DNA from: an uncultured Prevotellaceae bacterium
GTDB taxonomy: Bacteria; Bacteroidota; Bacteroidia; Bacteroidales; Bacteroidaceae
Reading direction: 5' to 3'
DNA: 63,692 nt
Assembly: GCA_902779455.1 (NCBI GenBank)
Contig: CACZBS010000036.1
Location: forward strand, 1 to 63,692
Within the stretch, counting starts at the first letter, position 1. Every line of letters begins with the position of its first letter. The position numbers and the translations under genes were made by a program. The notes beneath the pieces are model-generated. The model was given only the letters and a program-made list of their open reading frames with translations. It searched no databases and had not been told where the DNA came from. Positions 54,417 to 63,692 of the stretch are shown here, piece by piece.

Positions 54417-54501
54417 TTTCACTAAATAGTAAGTAATAATGATTATATGTAGTCAGTAGTTGTTTTCTTTTTAAATCTATGCTTTCTCCTTCTATAATAT
54501 A

Positions 54502-55311
54502 TTAACGGGGCAGGTTGAATGCCTTCGTCATCTCCTTCATCTGCTCGTCGCTCATGCCCTCAGGCTCGAAGCCCATGGCCTTGGCATTGATGTAGATCTT
54601 GGCACTCTTCGAGAGCACGTCGATCTGGTCGAAGGCATCCATCACGTCGAGACCCTTGGCAAAGACGCCATGTTTCTCCCACATGACGACGTCGTAGTCC
54701 TCGAGCTCCTTCAGCGTGGCATCGGCCAGCTCGTTCGAGCCAGGCAGCGTGTAGGGCACGATGCCCAGACCCAGCGGGCAGAAAGCCTTCGTCTCAGGAA
54801 TCATCGACCACAGGATCTTCGTCAGCACATCCTTGCCCAGGAAGGCGCGGTTGTGGCTCATGGCCACCAGCTCGATGGGATGCGTGTGGACCGTAGCCTT
54901 ATAGGGCGAGCCGCTCTCGATGAGGTGGGCATGGACGGTCAGGTGGCTGGGCAGCTCGCTCGTCGGCATCACGGCGTTGTCGGCAATGATGACATACGAT
55001 GCGCAATCGTCGAGGATGCGGATGACGGAGCCGTTGTCCATCGGCCAGCGGGCCAGGTCGCGCATGCGCTTGCCCGTTCCCTTGCAATAGAAGTAGCAGC
55101 CTTTCAGGGCTGGCAGCTTGACGCCGATCTGCTTCACCTCGCTAATGGCAGGCAGCTGACGGATTTCGTCGTCCACCAGGTCAGTCACGTTCACCGTGAT
55201 GTTACCGCCATTGCGCTCGGCCCATCCGTTCTGCCACAGATAGCCGGCGACCTCTGCAATCTTATAGACCTCGGCCTTCAAGGCTGGGCGTCCCTCCAAT
55301 ATACTTTTCAT
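54502..55311 (-). CDS. rhaD: Rhamnulose-1-phosphate aldolase
   Basis: From 55311 (MKSILEGRPALKAEVYK) it has 269 residues, the RhaD size; the upstream extension is spurious. Class II aldolase features: WAERNGGNITVNVTD, the Zn-binding His in ATVHTHPIELVAMSH and VMWEKHGVFAKG. It splits L-rhamnulose-1-phosphate to dihydroxyacetone phosphate and L-lactaldehyde. It is on the opposite strand from rhaB and beyond ompA, so the pathway genes are grouped but not one operon. A -7 box TACCTTTG (55353-55346, minus) lies upstream. Confidence 0.92.
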   Translation of the reverse strand: MKSILEGRPALKAEVYKIAEVAGYLWQNGWAERNGGNITVNVTDLVDDEIRQLPAISEVKQIGVKLPALKGCYFYCKGTGKRMRDLARWPMDNGSVIRILDDCASYVIIADNAVMPTSELPSHLTVHAHLIESGSPYKATVHTHPIELVAMSHNRAFLGKDVLTKILWSMIPETKAFCPLGLGIVPYTLPGSNELADATLKELEDYDVVMWEKHGVFAKGLDVMDAFDQIDVLSKSAKIYINAKAMGFEPEGMSDEQMKEMTKAFNLPR

Positions 55312-55445
55312 ACTTGTTATTCCTTGAGTTAATTGATTTCGGTTGCAAAGGTATATCAATTCCTTGTGACGAAGCACCACAATTTGATTTTTAACCCCAA
55401 ATATATGACTTTTCGCTTGATTTATATCAATTTCACAGCCTTCCC

Positions 55446-55476
55446 TTTGCCAATCCAACTTTTCTTCGTAACTTTG
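55446..55476 (+). promoter_or_regulatory. Promoter of the 55499 gene
   Basis: TTTG (55446-55449), a 19-base spacer and TAACTTTG (55469-55476). Confidence 0.65.
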
Positions 55477-55498
55477 CCGTCTAAATAAAAATACACTC

Positions 55499-56098
55499 AT
55501 GACTACACAGCAACAATCCCCCAAGTGGGCCGAGAACGTCATACTGGCCGACGCCGACCACATCGACCGCGTGGCCTTCGACCTCATCGTCAACTTCGAG
55601 CGCATGCTCGGCCGCCGCATCCAGCAGGCCGACATGGCCCGATGGGCTGAGTGCATCGCCCTCGACGGCGGTCTGCGCGAGGGCGACCATCAGACCAACG
55701 TCATTCTCATCCACGAGAAAGACCATGCGGAGCTTCGCAACTTCGTGCCGGCCCACTATGCCAGCCAGCTCACTGGCCAGGCTTTCCGCAGCCCCCTGGG
55801 CGAGTTCGTCTTCAACAGCGTCCCCACGGAAGCCATTGCCGGCAAGCAGCAACTGATGACTGACACCCTCGCCTTCCTCTTGTCGCAACCTGACGTCAAG
55901 CGCATCATGGTCGTGCCCGACGAGCAGCACTACCAGCAGGTGCGCGCCACGATACAGCAAGCCGACACAGCCGACAAGCACATCACCGTCTTTGCCATGC
56001 AGCCCATGCAGGGCGGAGCCTTCGCTCAGGAAATCCTGGGCTACTCGCTATTGTCGGCCCTCGGCATCAAGTCCGACGAGATACGTCCCGACGCCTGA
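55499..56098 (+). CDS. Conserved Bacteroidales protein of unknown function (DUF6621-like)
   Basis: A 199-residue cytoplasmic protein. It starts MTTQQQSPKWAENVILADAD and has alternating strands and helices (RIMVVPDEQHYQQVRATIQ, ITVFAMQPMQGG). I believe it belongs to a Bacteroidales-restricted family (DUF6621 type), but no activity is known to me. Own promoter; a perfect 15-bp terminator stem follows. Its neighbours (rhaD divergent, carboxynorspermidine synthase downstream) give no clear functional hint. Confidence 0.7.
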   Translation: MTTQQQSPKWAENVILADADHIDRVAFDLIVNFERMLGRRIQQADMARWAECIALDGGLREGDHQTNVILIHEKDHAELRNFVPAHYASQLTGQAFRSPLGEFVFNSVPTEAIAGKQQLMTDTLAFLLSQPDVKRIMVVPDEQHYQQVRATIQQADTADKHITVFAMQPMQGGAFAQEILGYSLLSALGIKSDEIRPDA

Positions 56099-56143
56099 CT
56101 ACTCCCAGCGGCAGGCCGCCGTCGGCTCATTCTATAGAATAAG

Positions 56144-56190
56144 GTGGACGCACCCCACGCATTGCTCGCGTGTGGGGTGCGTCCACTTCT
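56144..56190 (+). terminator. 15-bp perfect stem after the 55499 gene
   Basis: GTGGACGCACCCCAC (56144-56158) pairs exactly with GTGGGGTGCGTCCAC (56172-56186), followed by TTCTTCTCTC. Confidence 0.7.
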
Positions 56191-56201
56191 TCTCTCAAAA
56201 A

Positions 56202-56283
56202 CAAAGCGGCACTTCTCGGGTCACAAAGGACCGCTTCTCGACTGCCAAAGGACCGCTTCTCCGGCCTCAAAGGACCGCTTCAT
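56202..56283. repeat. 22-bp intergenic repeat array (copy 4)
   Basis: Units at 56202, 56224, 56246 and 56268 have core CAAAGGACCGCTTCTC. This is a sequence variant of the other three arrays with the same 22-base period. Confidence 0.75.
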
Positions 56284-56562
56284 TATCTCCCATCACGCAT
56301 CGCGCTGACAGCCACTTCCCGCTACGTTCAAGAAATAATCGGCCGAAAGTTTTGCCGTTTCTCACTTTTTTGCTAACTTTGCAACATCAATCCACACGAA
56401 AAAGGAAAAACCTCTATGGGAAAGATATTCCGACTCAACCGCAATTTCGACAACACCATTGCCGACCGCAAGGAGGGCGAGCGTGGCGACATGATTAACT
56501 TCTGGTACGCACAGCGCGACAACAGACAACAACAAATCAACATAATCGAAGAAAAAAGAACA

Positions 56563-57804
56563 ATGAGCAGAATCCTGATGATCGGCGCCGGAGGCGTCGC
56601 TACCGTTGCGGCATTCAAGATAGCACAGAATCCGCAAGTTTTCACCGAGTTCATGATTGCATCACGCCGCAAGCAGAAGTGCGACGCGCTCGTCGAGGCC
56701 ATCCATGCCAAGGGCTACACGATGCCAATACAGACCGCACAGGTCGACGCCGACGACGTGGAGCAGCTGAAGGCGCTCTTCTCGAGCTATAAGCCCGACC
56801 TGGTCGTCAACCTGGCCCTGCCCTATCAGGACCTGACCATCATGGACGCCTGCCTGGCCTGCGGATGCTCGTATCTCGACACGGCCAACTATGAGCCCAA
56901 GGACGAGGCCCACTTCGAATACTCATGGCAGTGGGCCTATCGCGAGCGCTTCCGCGAGGCCGGACTGACGGCCATCCTCGGCTGCGGCTTCGACCCGGGC
57001 GTGACGAGCATCTTCACCGCCTATGCCGCCAAGCACCACTTCAAGGAAATCCAGTATCTCGACATCGTCGACTGCAACGCCGGCGACCACCACAAGGCTT
57101 TCGCCACCAACTTCAACCCCGAGATCAACATCCGCGAGATCACCCAGAAGGGACTCTACTGGGAGAACGGACAGTGGGTGGAGACCGAGCCGCTCGAAAT
57201 CCATAAGGACCTGACCTATCCCGAGATCGGACCGCGCGACAGCTATCTGCTCCACCACGAGGAGATTGAGTCGCTCGTGCTGAACTATCCGACCATCCGC
57301 CGCGCACGCTTCTGGATGACCTTCGGACAGCAATACCTGAAGCACCTCGAGGTGATCCAGAACATCGGCATGAGCCGCATCGACGAGGTCACGTACGAGG
57401 CTCCCCTGGCCGACGGCTCGGGCAAGACGGTCAAGGTGAAGATCGTGCCCCTGCAGTTCCTCAAGGCCGTGCTGCCCAACCCGCAGGACCTCGGCGAGAA
57501 CTATGAGGGCCAGACCAGCATCGGCTGCCGCATCCGCGGCATCGGACAGGACGGCCAGGAGCACACCTATTATATATATAACAACTGCTCCCACCGCGCC
57601 GCCTACGAGGAGACGGGCATGCAGGGCGTCTCGTACACCACGGGCGTGCCCGCCATGATCGGAGCCATGATGTTCTGCAAGGGCCTCTGGCGCAAGCCCG
57701 GCGTCTTCAACGTCGAGGAGTTCGACCCCGATCCGTTCCTCGAGCAGCTCAACCTCCAGGGCCTGCCCTGGCACGAGCTGCACGACGTCGACCTGGAACT
57801 GTAG
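56563..57804 (+). CDS. Carboxynorspermidine synthase (saccharopine dehydrogenase family)
   Basis: From 56563 (MSRILMIGAGGVATVAAFKI) the protein has 413 residues. The NAD(P)-binding GAGGVA motif is at the start, followed by LVVNLALPYQDLTIMDACL, GCGFDPGVTSIFTAYAAKH and SIGCRIRGIGQDGQEHTYY. It reductively condenses aspartate semialdehyde with a diamine in the alternative spermidine pathway of Bacteroidetes. The open frame continues 49 codons upstream to 56416 (MGKIFRLNRN...), after a -7 box near 56375 (TAACTTTG); this may be a long leader or a short upstream ORF. recA follows 39 bases after the stop. Confidence 0.88.
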   Translation: MSRILMIGAGGVATVAAFKIAQNPQVFTEFMIASRRKQKCDALVEAIHAKGYTMPIQTAQVDADDVEQLKALFSSYKPDLVVNLALPYQDLTIMDACLACGCSYLDTANYEPKDEAHFEYSWQWAYRERFREAGLTAILGCGFDPGVTSIFTAYAAKHHFKEIQYLDIVDCNAGDHHKAFATNFNPEINIREITQKGLYWENGQWVETEPLEIHKDLTYPEIGPRDSYLLHHEEIESLVLNYPTIRRARFWMTFGQQYLKHLEVIQNIGMSRIDEVTYEAPLADGSGKTVKVKIVPLQFLKAVLPNPQDLGENYEGQTSIGCRIRGIGQDGQEHTYYIYNNCSHRAAYEETGMQGVSYTTGVPAMIGAMMFCKGLWRKPGVFNVEEFDPDPFLEQLNLQGLPWHELHDVDLEL

Positions 57805-57843
57805 AATCAATCAAAACATCAAAACCATTCCACACCGTACACT

Positions 57844-58878
57844 ATGGCAAAGAAAGAAACTGAGGGCAATGAGGCCCTCAACCCACAGAGCGAGAAGCTG
57901 AAGGCCCTGCAGGCTGCCATGTCGAAGATCGAGAAGGACTTCGGAAAAGGCTCCATCATGCGCATGGGCGACGAACAGATAGAGAACGTCGACGTCATAC
58001 CGACAGGATCCATCGGCCTCAACGCCGCACTCGGCGTCGGCGGATATCCCAAGGGACGCATCATCGAGATCTACGGACCGGAGTCCAGCGGTAAGACGAC
58101 GCTCGCCATCCACGCCATCGCCGAGGCACAGAAGGCCGGCGGCATCGCGGCCTTCATCGACGCTGAGCATGCCTTCGACCGCTTCTATGCCCAAAAGCTG
58201 GGCGTCGACGTCGACAACCTCCTCATCTCGCAGCCAGACAACGGCGAGCAGGCCCTCGAGATTGCCGACCAGCTCATCCGCTCGGCCGCCATCGACATCA
58301 TCGTCATCGACTCCGTGGCTGCACTCACGCCAAAGAAGGAGATTGAGGGCGACATGGGCGACTCGGCCGTCGGACTGCATGCCCGACTGATGAGCCAGGC
58401 TCTCCGAAAGGTCACCTCGACCATCGCCAAGACCAACACCACCTGCATCTTCATCAACCAGCTGCGCGAGAAGATCGGCGTCATGTTCGGCAACCCCGAG
58501 ACGACCACGGGCGGCAACGCCCTCAAGTTCTACGCTTCCGTCCGTCTCGACATCCGCCGCGTCACCTCCATCAAGGACGGCGACCAGGTCATCGGCAACC
58601 AAGTGCGCGTGAAAGTCGTCAAGAACAAGGTCGCCCCACCCTTCCGCAAGGCTGAGTTCGAAATCACCTTCGGCGAAGGCATCTCGAGAATTGGCGAGAT
58701 CGTCGACCTCGGCGTCGAATATGGCATCATCAAGAAGAGCGGCTCGTGGTTCTCCTACGGCGACTCGAAGCTGGCCCAGGGACGCGACGCCACCAAGCAA
58801 CTCCTCAAGGACAATCCCGAGCTCTGCGACGAGCTGGAGGCCCAGATCATGGAGAAACTGACAGCCGAGCAGGCATAG
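57844..58878 (+). CDS. recA: RecA recombinase
   Basis: A 344-residue protein with Walker [16 protein letters not shown], the family hallmark [14 protein letters not shown], and L2-region [13 protein letters not shown]. It forms filaments for strand exchange and triggers SOS cleavage. The C-terminal tail is acidic. No LexA-like site was recognised upstream; it may be read with the preceding gene. Confidence 0.98.
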   Translation: MAKKETEGNEALNPQSEKLKALQAAMSKIEKDFGKGSIMRMGDEQIENVDVIPTGSIGLNAALGVGGYPKGRIIEIYGPESSGKTTLAIHAIAEAQKAGGIAAFIDAEHAFDRFYAQKLGVDVDNLLISQPDNGEQALEIADQLIRSAAIDIIVIDSVAALTPKKEIEGDMGDSAVGLHARLMSQALRKVTSTIAKTNTTCIFINQLREKIGVMFGNPETTTGGNALKFYASVRLDIRRVTSIKDGDQVIGNQVRVKVVKNKVAPPFRKAEFEITFGEGISRIGEIVDLGVEYGIIKKSGSWFSYGDSKLAQGRDATKQLLKDNPELCDELEAQIMEKLTAEQA

Positions 58879-58894
58879 ACGCATCATTGGGACT

Positions 58895-58967
58895 TCACGG
58901 ATTTGAGAATTTGAGAATGTTGGCTTTGAATAAGCAAGTTCTCAAATTCTTAAATTCGTGATTCTTT
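58895..58967 (+). terminator. Heptamer-derived hairpin terminator after recA
   Basis: TCACGGATTTGAGAATTTGAG (start 58895) pairs with its reverse complement ending at 58961, 23 bp with two mismatches, followed by TTCTTTTTT. The stem is made of ATTTGAG-type heptamers like the other repeat elements. Confidence 0.7.
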
Positions 58968-59009
58968 TTTATCGATATTGTACTTTCTTTTTGCATAACA
59001 GGAACTGCA

Positions 59010-59041
59010 TTTGCAGGGCTCGATTGTTTTCAGTTACTTTG
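59010..59041 (+). promoter_or_regulatory. Promoter of the ThiD-like/AraC-pdxST operon
   Basis: TTTG (59010-59013), a 20-base spacer and TTACTTTG (59034-59041), one base off consensus. Confidence 0.5.
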
Positions 59042-59063
59042 CACCCACAAAACAGCAACAGCA

Positions 59064-59972
59064 ATGAACCAGACACCAACCATACTGACCATCACCGGCA
59101 GCGACGGCACCTGCTGCTCGGGCATTCAGGCCGACATCCGGCTGATCGGTGAAATGGGGGCTACGCCCGTATCGGTCGTCACCTCTGTCACGGCCCAGAA
59201 TACGCTGGGCATTCAGGAGTTCTACGACCTGCCTGCCACGGCGGTCAGATTGCAGATGGAGGCTATCGTCAACGACTTGCAGCCGCAAGTGGTGAAGATC
59301 GGACTGCTACGCCGCACCGACGTCGTCGAGGTCATTGCAGACGTCATCCGCAGCTATCGGCCCCAGCATGTGGTCTATGCCCCGGTAGTGGAGTCGGTTC
59401 GGGGTGAACGGCTGGTGTCCGACGAGGTCAACGAATCCATCCAGCGCCTCATCCTGCCTCTTTGCACGATGGTGCTGAGGCCACGTCCTGAAGGCCCGCA
59501 CGGACAGGTCAACCGTCTGTCGGCTGCGACAGCCGTATTGCTGGGTCGCGGCCTGCAGCCCACCGAGGCACTGAGGCAAGCACGACAGCTGACGGGCAGC
59601 ACACCTACAGGCTATGCCGTCACGAGCTGTCGGGCCGACGAGCTATACAGACAATTCATCGCAGCCGTGGAGCGGTTCTTCCGCCGCTATGCCGACGTGG
59701 CGTTCTATGCCGAGCAGCTCAACGTCAGCCCTCGCTACTTAGGACAAGTCACCCGAAGAATTGCCAACCGTTCGCCAAAGTCCGTGATCGACGAGCGCAT
59801 CACGACCGAGATTGAGCGGCTGCTGACCACTACCCCACACTCGCTGAAGGAGATTGCCTCGTTGATGGGGTTCTCGTCGCAGGCCCATCTGTCGCGCTTC
59901 TTCAAAAAGCAGCGAGGCGTTTCGCCGACGAAACAGAAGAACAGGGCAATGGGGACACGAAGCATAAATTAA
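59064..59972 (+). CDS. ThiD/PdxK-like domain fused to an AraC HTH
   Basis: A 302-residue fusion. Residues 1-~190 match phosphomethylpyrimidine/pyridoxal kinases (ILTITGSDGTCCSGIQADI, VVTSVTAQNTLGIQEFY, VVKIGLL, VVYAPVVESVRGERL). The usual HGTGCTxS active-site loop is HGQVNRLS (residues 146-153), so the catalytic Cys and anion hole look lost. Residues ~205-295 form an AraC DNA-binding domain (FYAEQLNVSPRYLGQVTRRI, LKEIASLMGFSSQAHLSRFF). It lies 15 bases before pdxS. I infer a pseudokinase that binds a B6 vitamer or HMP-like ligand and controls pdxST. A bifunctional active kinase is less likely. Confidence 0.8.
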   Translation: MNQTPTILTITGSDGTCCSGIQADIRLIGEMGATPVSVVTSVTAQNTLGIQEFYDLPATAVRLQMEAIVNDLQPQVVKIGLLRRTDVVEVIADVIRSYRPQHVVYAPVVESVRGERLVSDEVNESIQRLILPLCTMVLRPRPEGPHGQVNRLSAATAVLLGRGLQPTEALRQARQLTGSTPTGYAVTSCRADELYRQFIAAVERFFRRYADVAFYAEQLNVSPRYLGQVTRRIANRSPKSVIDERITTEIERLLTTTPHSLKEIASLMGFSSQAHLSRFFKKQRGVSPTKQKNRAMGTRSIN

Positions 59973-59987
59973 ACTCATAAAAAAACA

Positions 59988-60863
59988 ATGCAAAACGAAA
60001 GACAACAACTGAACCGACAACTGGCACAGATGCTCAAAGGCGGCGTCATCATGGACGTGACCACACCCGAGCAGGCCCGCATCGCCGAAGCTGCCGGAGC
60101 CTGCGCCGTCATGGCCCTGGAGCGCATTCCCGCCGACATACGCGCCGCTGGCGGCGTCAGCCGCATGAGCGACCCCCGACTGATTCGCAGCATCCAGCAG
60201 GCCGTCAGCATACCGGTCATGGCCAAATGTCGCATCGGCCACATCGCTGAGGCCCAAATCCTGCAAGCCTTGGAGATTGACTACATCGATGAGAGCGAAG
60301 TGCTGTCGCCTGCCGACAACGTGCATCACATCGACAAAACTCAGTTCCTGGTGCCCTTCGTCTGTGGCGCACGCAACCTGGGCGAGGCCCTCAGACGCAT
60401 TGCCGAGGGGGCCACGATGATTCGCACCAAGGGCGAGCCCGGCACGGGCGACGTGGTGCAGGCTGTCAGCCACATGCGTCTGATGCAAAGCGAGATACGC
60501 CGGCTGGTCAGTATGGCCGACGATGAGCTTTTTGAAGCGGCCAAACAATTGCAAGCTCCACTCGAACTGGTGCAGTATGTTCACCAAAACGGACGTCTGC
60601 CTGTGGTCAACTTCGCCGCCGGGGGCGTGGCTACGCCTGCCGATGCTGCGCTGATGATGATGCTGGGCGCCGAGGGGGTGTTTGTGGGCAGCGGCATCTT
60701 CAAGAGCGGCAATCCCGAACGACGTGCTGCCGCCATCGTGCAGGCCGTCACGAACTATCAGGACGCCCACATGCTGGCTGAACTCAGCACCGACCTGGGC
60801 GAGGCAATGGTGGGCATCAATGAACAGGAGATCACTCTCCTCATGGCAGAACGAGGCGTATGA
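59988..60863 (+). CDS. pdxS: Pyridoxal 5'-phosphate synthase subunit PdxS
   Basis: A 291-residue TIM-barrel lyase making PLP from ribose-5-phosphate, glyceraldehyde-3-phosphate and ammonia. Conserved parts: [20 protein letters not shown], the Schiff-base Lys in [46 protein letters not shown] and [14 protein letters not shown]. It ends inside the pdxT start (ATGA overlap), and the regulator precedes it. Confidence 0.97.
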   Translation: MQNERQQLNRQLAQMLKGGVIMDVTTPEQARIAEAAGACAVMALERIPADIRAAGGVSRMSDPRLIRSIQQAVSIPVMAKCRIGHIAEAQILQALEIDYIDESEVLSPADNVHHIDKTQFLVPFVCGARNLGEALRRIAEGATMIRTKGEPGTGDVVQAVSHMRLMQSEIRRLVSMADDELFEAAKQLQAPLELVQYVHQNGRLPVVNFAAGGVATPADAALMMMLGAEGVFVGSGIFKSGNPERRAAAIVQAVTNYQDAHMLAELSTDLGEAMVGINEQEITLLMAERGV

Positions 60864-61444
60864 GAATTGCAGTCATGGCCCTGCAAGGGGCTTTCATCGA
60901 ACATGTGCAAAGGTTGAAGGAACTGGGAGCCTACACATGCGAAATCCGCCAGCTGGCCGACTGGAAACAGTTTCTGTCTGCGACCGACGGTGGCGGGCGA
61001 GGTGTGGTCTTGCCAGGCGGCGAAAGCACGGTGCAGGCGCTGCTGATGCAATCTCTCGGACTGTCAGTTCCGCTTCGTGAGGCCATCGTGGGCGGCATGC
61101 CCGTCTTCGCTACGTGTGCAGGCATGATTTTGCTGGCTGATACTCATCTTTCAACCATGCAGATACGGGTGCGACGCAATGCATTCGGCCGGCAGCTCGG
61201 CAGTTTCCGCACAACAGGCACGGTTGAAGGCATTGGCACAGACATCCCCATGACGTTTATTCGTGCGCCATATATTGAGGAGGTGAATGACACCACAATG
61301 TGTCAGCCATTGGCACACATCGAAGGCCACATCGTGGCTGCACGACAGCAGTGGCAGTTGGCCACAGCTTTTCATCCCGAACTTGACGCCGACCTGCGCC
61401 TGCACAGCTATTATATGCGAATGGTAGACGAAGCTCATTACTGA
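60860..61444 (+). CDS. pdxT: Pyridoxal 5'-phosphate synthase glutaminase PdxT
   Basis: A 194-residue class I glutaminase supplying ammonia to PdxS. The triad is visible: Cys in [13 protein letters not shown], and His and Glu in [22 protein letters not shown] is the oxyanion region. Overlaps pdxS by 4 bases. The operon ends at a hairpin at 61503. Confidence 0.96.
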   Translation: MRIAVMALQGAFIEHVQRLKELGAYTCEIRQLADWKQFLSATDGGGRGVVLPGGESTVQALLMQSLGLSVPLREAIVGGMPVFATCAGMILLADTHLSTMQIRVRRNAFGRQLGSFRTTGTVEGIGTDIPMTFIRAPYIEEVNDTTMCQPLAHIEGHIVAARQQWQLATAFHPELDADLRLHSYYMRMVDEAHY

Positions 61445-61502
61445 CAGACTGCGAGCTTGAATCTTCTGCCAACACGCCCATACCGGCTGACAAGTTGTCA
61501 GA

Positions 61503-61536
61503 CGTGTGCCATCCCAAGCGGGTTGGCACACGTTTT
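61503..61536 (+). terminator. Terminator of the pdxST operon
   Basis: CGTGTGCCA (61503-61511) pairs perfectly with TGGCACACG (61524-61532), followed by TTTTG. Confidence 0.8.
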
Positions 61537-61609
61537 GTAATATATTTATCGACTCAACATGAGCCATAATAAATAATTGAATAATAACAAATAAAAAAGA
61601 ATAAGAATT

Positions 61610-63526
61610 ATGGGAAAGATTATTGGTATTGACTTAGGTACAACCAACTCGTGCGTAGCCGTTTTCGAAGGCAACGAACCGGTTGTGATTGCTAACAGCG
61701 AAGGCAAGCGTACGACGCCTTCAGTAGTGGGATTCGTCGATGGCGGCGAGCGCAAGGTGGGTGACCCCGCCAAGCGTCAGGCTATCACCAACCCGAAGAA
61801 GACGGTCTACTCCATCAAGCGCTTCATGGGCGAGACATGGCAGCAGACGGAGAAGGAAATCTCGCGCGTGCCGTTCACGGTCGTGAATGAAGGTGGCTAT
61901 CCCCGCGTCGACATCGACGGCCGCAAGTACACGCCGCAGGAGATTTCGGCCATGGTGCTCCAGAAGATGAAGAAGACTGCCGAGGACTATCTCGGCCAGG
62001 AGGTGACGGATGCCGTCATCACCGTGCCCGCCTACTTCTCTGACTCACAGCGTCAGGCCACCAAGGAGGCCGGACAGATTGCTGGTCTGAACGTCCGCCG
62101 TATCGTCAACGAGCCTACGGCTGCCGCACTGGCCTACGGTATTGACAAGACCAACAAGGACATGAAGATTGCCGTCTTCGACCTCGGTGGCGGTACGTTC
62201 GATATCTCGATCCTCGACTTCGGCGGCGGTGTCTTCGAGGTGCTCTCCACCAATGGTGATACCCACCTCGGCGGCGACGATTTCGACCAGGTCATCATCG
62301 ACTGGCTCGTCCAGGAGTTCCGCAACGACGAGGGCGCTGACCTCACGCAGGATCCCATGGCCATGCAGCGTCTGAAGGAGGCTGCCGAGAAGGCTAAGAT
62401 CGAGCTGTCGTCCTCAACGACCACAGAGATCAACCTGCCCTACATCATGCCCGTCGGCGGCGTACCCAAGCACCTGGTGAAGACACTCACCCGCGCTAAG
62501 TTCGAGCAGCTGGCCCACAATCTGATCCAGGCTTGCCTCGTGCCCTGCCAGAACGCCGTCCGCGACGCCGGCATCTCGGTCAACGACATCAACGAGGTCA
62601 TCCTCGTCGGCGGCTCGAGCCGTATCCCCGCCGTGCAGACTCTCGTGAAGAACTACTTCGGCAAGGAGCCTTCGAAGGGTGTCAACCCCGACGAGGTGGT
62701 GGCCGTAGGCGCAGCCATCCAGGGCGCCATCCTCAATCAGGAGACCGGCCAGGACATCGTGCTGCTCGACGTCACCCCGCTGACCCTCGGCATCGAGACC
62801 CTTGGCGGCGTCATGACTAAGCTGATCGATGCTAACACGACCATCCCCTGCAAGCAGAGCCAGGTGTTCTCAACGGCTGCCGACAACCAGACCGAGGTGA
62901 CCATCCACGTGCTCCAGGGCGAGCGCCCCATGGCCTCGCAGAACAAGAGCCTCGGACAGTTCAACCTCACTGGCATCGCCCCCGCACGCCGCGGCGTTCC
63001 TCAGATCGAGGTGACCTTCGACATCGACGCCAACGGCATCGTGAAGGTATCGGCTAAGGATAAGGCCACCGGCAAGGAGCAGGCCATCCGCATAGAGGCT
63101 TCGTCGGGTCTCTCGCAGGACGAGATCAACCGCATGAAGGCCGAGGCCGAGCAGTTTGCCGAGCAGGACAAGAAGGAGCGCGAGCGCATCGACAAGATGA
63201 ACCAGGCCGACTCCATGATCTTCCAGACCGAGACCTTCCTCAATGAGAACGGCGACAAGCTCGGTGCCGACAAGGCCAACGTCGAGCAGGCCGTCCAGCA
63301 GCTCAAGGATGCCCACAAGTCCGGCGACATCGCTGCCATCGACTCTGCCATCAACAACCTCAACCAGGTGATGCAGGCCGCCTCAGCCAAGATGTACCAG
63401 CAGGCCGGTCCTCAGCCCGGTGCCGATCAGCAGGCTGGTGGCGCAGGCTTCCAGGGCGGTCAGCAGACCCAAGGCCACAACCCGCAGGACGACATCCAGG
63501 ACGCCGACTTCGAGGAGGTGAAGTAA
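61610..63526 (+). CDS. dnaK: Chaperone DnaK (Hsp70)
   Basis: A 638-residue Hsp70. ATPase domain signatures [32 protein letters not shown] and [14 protein letters not shown] are followed by the substrate-binding domain ([17 protein letters not shown]) and the C-terminal tail ending DADFEEVK. It refolds proteins with DnaJ/GrpE, which are not in the window. No CIRCE inverted repeat is seen upstream. Confidence 0.98.
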   Translation: MGKIIGIDLGTTNSCVAVFEGNEPVVIANSEGKRTTPSVVGFVDGGERKVGDPAKRQAITNPKKTVYSIKRFMGETWQQTEKEISRVPFTVVNEGGYPRVDIDGRKYTPQEISAMVLQKMKKTAEDYLGQEVTDAVITVPAYFSDSQRQATKEAGQIAGLNVRRIVNEPTAAALAYGIDKTNKDMKIAVFDLGGGTFDISILDFGGGVFEVLSTNGDTHLGGDDFDQVIIDWLVQEFRNDEGADLTQDPMAMQRLKEAAEKAKIELSSSTTTEINLPYIMPVGGVPKHLVKTLTRAKFEQLAHNLIQACLVPCQNAVRDAGISVNDINEVILVGGSSRIPAVQTLVKNYFGKEPSKGVNPDEVVAVGAAIQGAILNQETGQDIVLLDVTPLTLGIETLGGVMTKLIDANTTIPCKQSQVFSTAADNQTEVTIHVLQGERPMASQNKSLGQFNLTGIAPARRGVPQIEVTFDIDANGIVKVSAKDKATGKEQAIRIEASSGLSQDEINRMKAEAEQFAEQDKKERERIDKMNQADSMIFQTETFLNENGDKLGADKANVEQAVQQLKDAHKSGDIAAIDSAINNLNQVMQAASAKMYQQAGPQPGADQQAGGAGFQGGQQTQGHNPQDDIQDADFEEVK

Positions 63527-63558
63527 GGCTGATAAACAGCAATAAGCAACAATAAGAG

Positions 63559-63595
63559 AATCGGTGTAACTCATTGAGTTGCACCGATTTTTATT
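63559..63595 (+). terminator. Terminator of dnaK
   Basis: AATCGGTG (63559-63566) pairs with CACCGATT (63582-63589), extended by AACT/AGTT, followed by TTTATTTTA. Confidence 0.75.
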
Positions 63596-63640
63596 TTAGT
63601 TAAACTTTGTATATTTGGCTCTGATTTCGGATATTTATCG

Positions 63641-63648
63641 TAAATTTG
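63641..63648 (+). promoter_or_regulatory. -7 box of a rightward gene outside the window
   Basis: TAAATTTG followed by CACC, with TTTGG near 63614, looks like a promoter for a gene starting beyond the right edge. Confidence 0.4.
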
Positions 63649-63692
63649 CACCAAATCGTTCACGCGACTTAAAGGTTGACGAAGTTAAACTT

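Noticed and set aside
55312-55656. N-terminal extension of RhaD
   Set aside because: The extension covers the divergent promoter and the start of the opposite gene; family length fits a start at 55311.
61536-61609. CIRCE or HrcA site before dnaK
   Set aside because: No TTAGCACTC-type inverted repeat is present in the gap.

Overview
The window comes from a Bacteroidales chromosome, most likely Prevotella or a close relative. It is GC-rich (roughly 58-62% in the core). Its promoters carry the Bacteroidetes -33 TTTG / -7 TAnnTTTG signature, often only a few bases from the start codon. Shine-Dalgarno sites are scarce, and several large secreted proteins end in short PorSS/T9SS-like sorting tails. 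Housekeeping genes (recA, dnaK, frr, rsgA, mutS2, tRNA-Ser) place it on the chromosome.

Layout. 1-6.2 kb is the end of an AT-richer integrated element, read leftward: tyrosine integrase, an AlbA_2/Schlafen-type regulator with a damaged 5' end, two unknown genes, an excisionase-like HTH protein and a CHC2 primase that runs off the left edge. 6.2-7.3 kb is azlCD. 7.6-17.1 kb holds two giant secreted proteins with a 55-codon ORF wedged between them. 17.3-18.4 kb is a GNAT acetyltransferase and msrA. 18.4-20.1 kb is a small AT-rich islet with an Abi_2/HEPN toxin-like gene, preceded by its own promoter and a terminator-like hairpin RNA, plus a sigma-factor remnant. 20.1-26.3 kb is an alpha-glucan module (GH57, GT4 glycogen synthase-like, GH133 debranching enzyme) with a divergent Crp/Fnr regulator. 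26.5-35 kb carries a lipoprotein flavin reductase, tRNA-Ser(UGA), mutS2, a lytic transglycosylase and two histidine-degradation genes (ftcd, hutU). 35.3-40.2 kb has a membrane lipoprotein with a LuxR-like HTH, a DUF4488 protein, an SPFH protein, an Arc-type repressor and an aldose-1-epimerase-like protein. 40.4-44.9 kb is a leftward frr-rsgA-exonuclease-S9 peptidase run. 45-55.3 kb includes AraC, NhaD and a deoxyhexose (rhamnose-type) catabolic set: rhaB, an isomerase, an MFS permease and rhaD, with an OmpA protein inside it. 55.5-63.7 kb has carboxynorspermidine synthase, recA, a ThiD-like/AraC fusion followed by pdxS and pdxT, and dnaK.

The most unusual signal is not a single gene. Many intergenic gaps hold elements built from short tandem units (7, 8, 11, 14 or 25 bases) arranged as inverted arms. 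Two of them enclose a small GxxExxY gene with a PD-(D/E)XK-like motif. Others are empty, and inverted or tandem insertions of the same style sit in frame inside mutS2 and ftcd. I propose, as inference, that GxxExxY genes are the cargo or mobilising nuclease of this repeat family and that the empty palindromes are non-autonomous derivatives. A separate 22-bp repeat array occurs in at least four intergenic regions, and a 65-nt hairpin (REP-like) occurs once in full and once partly.
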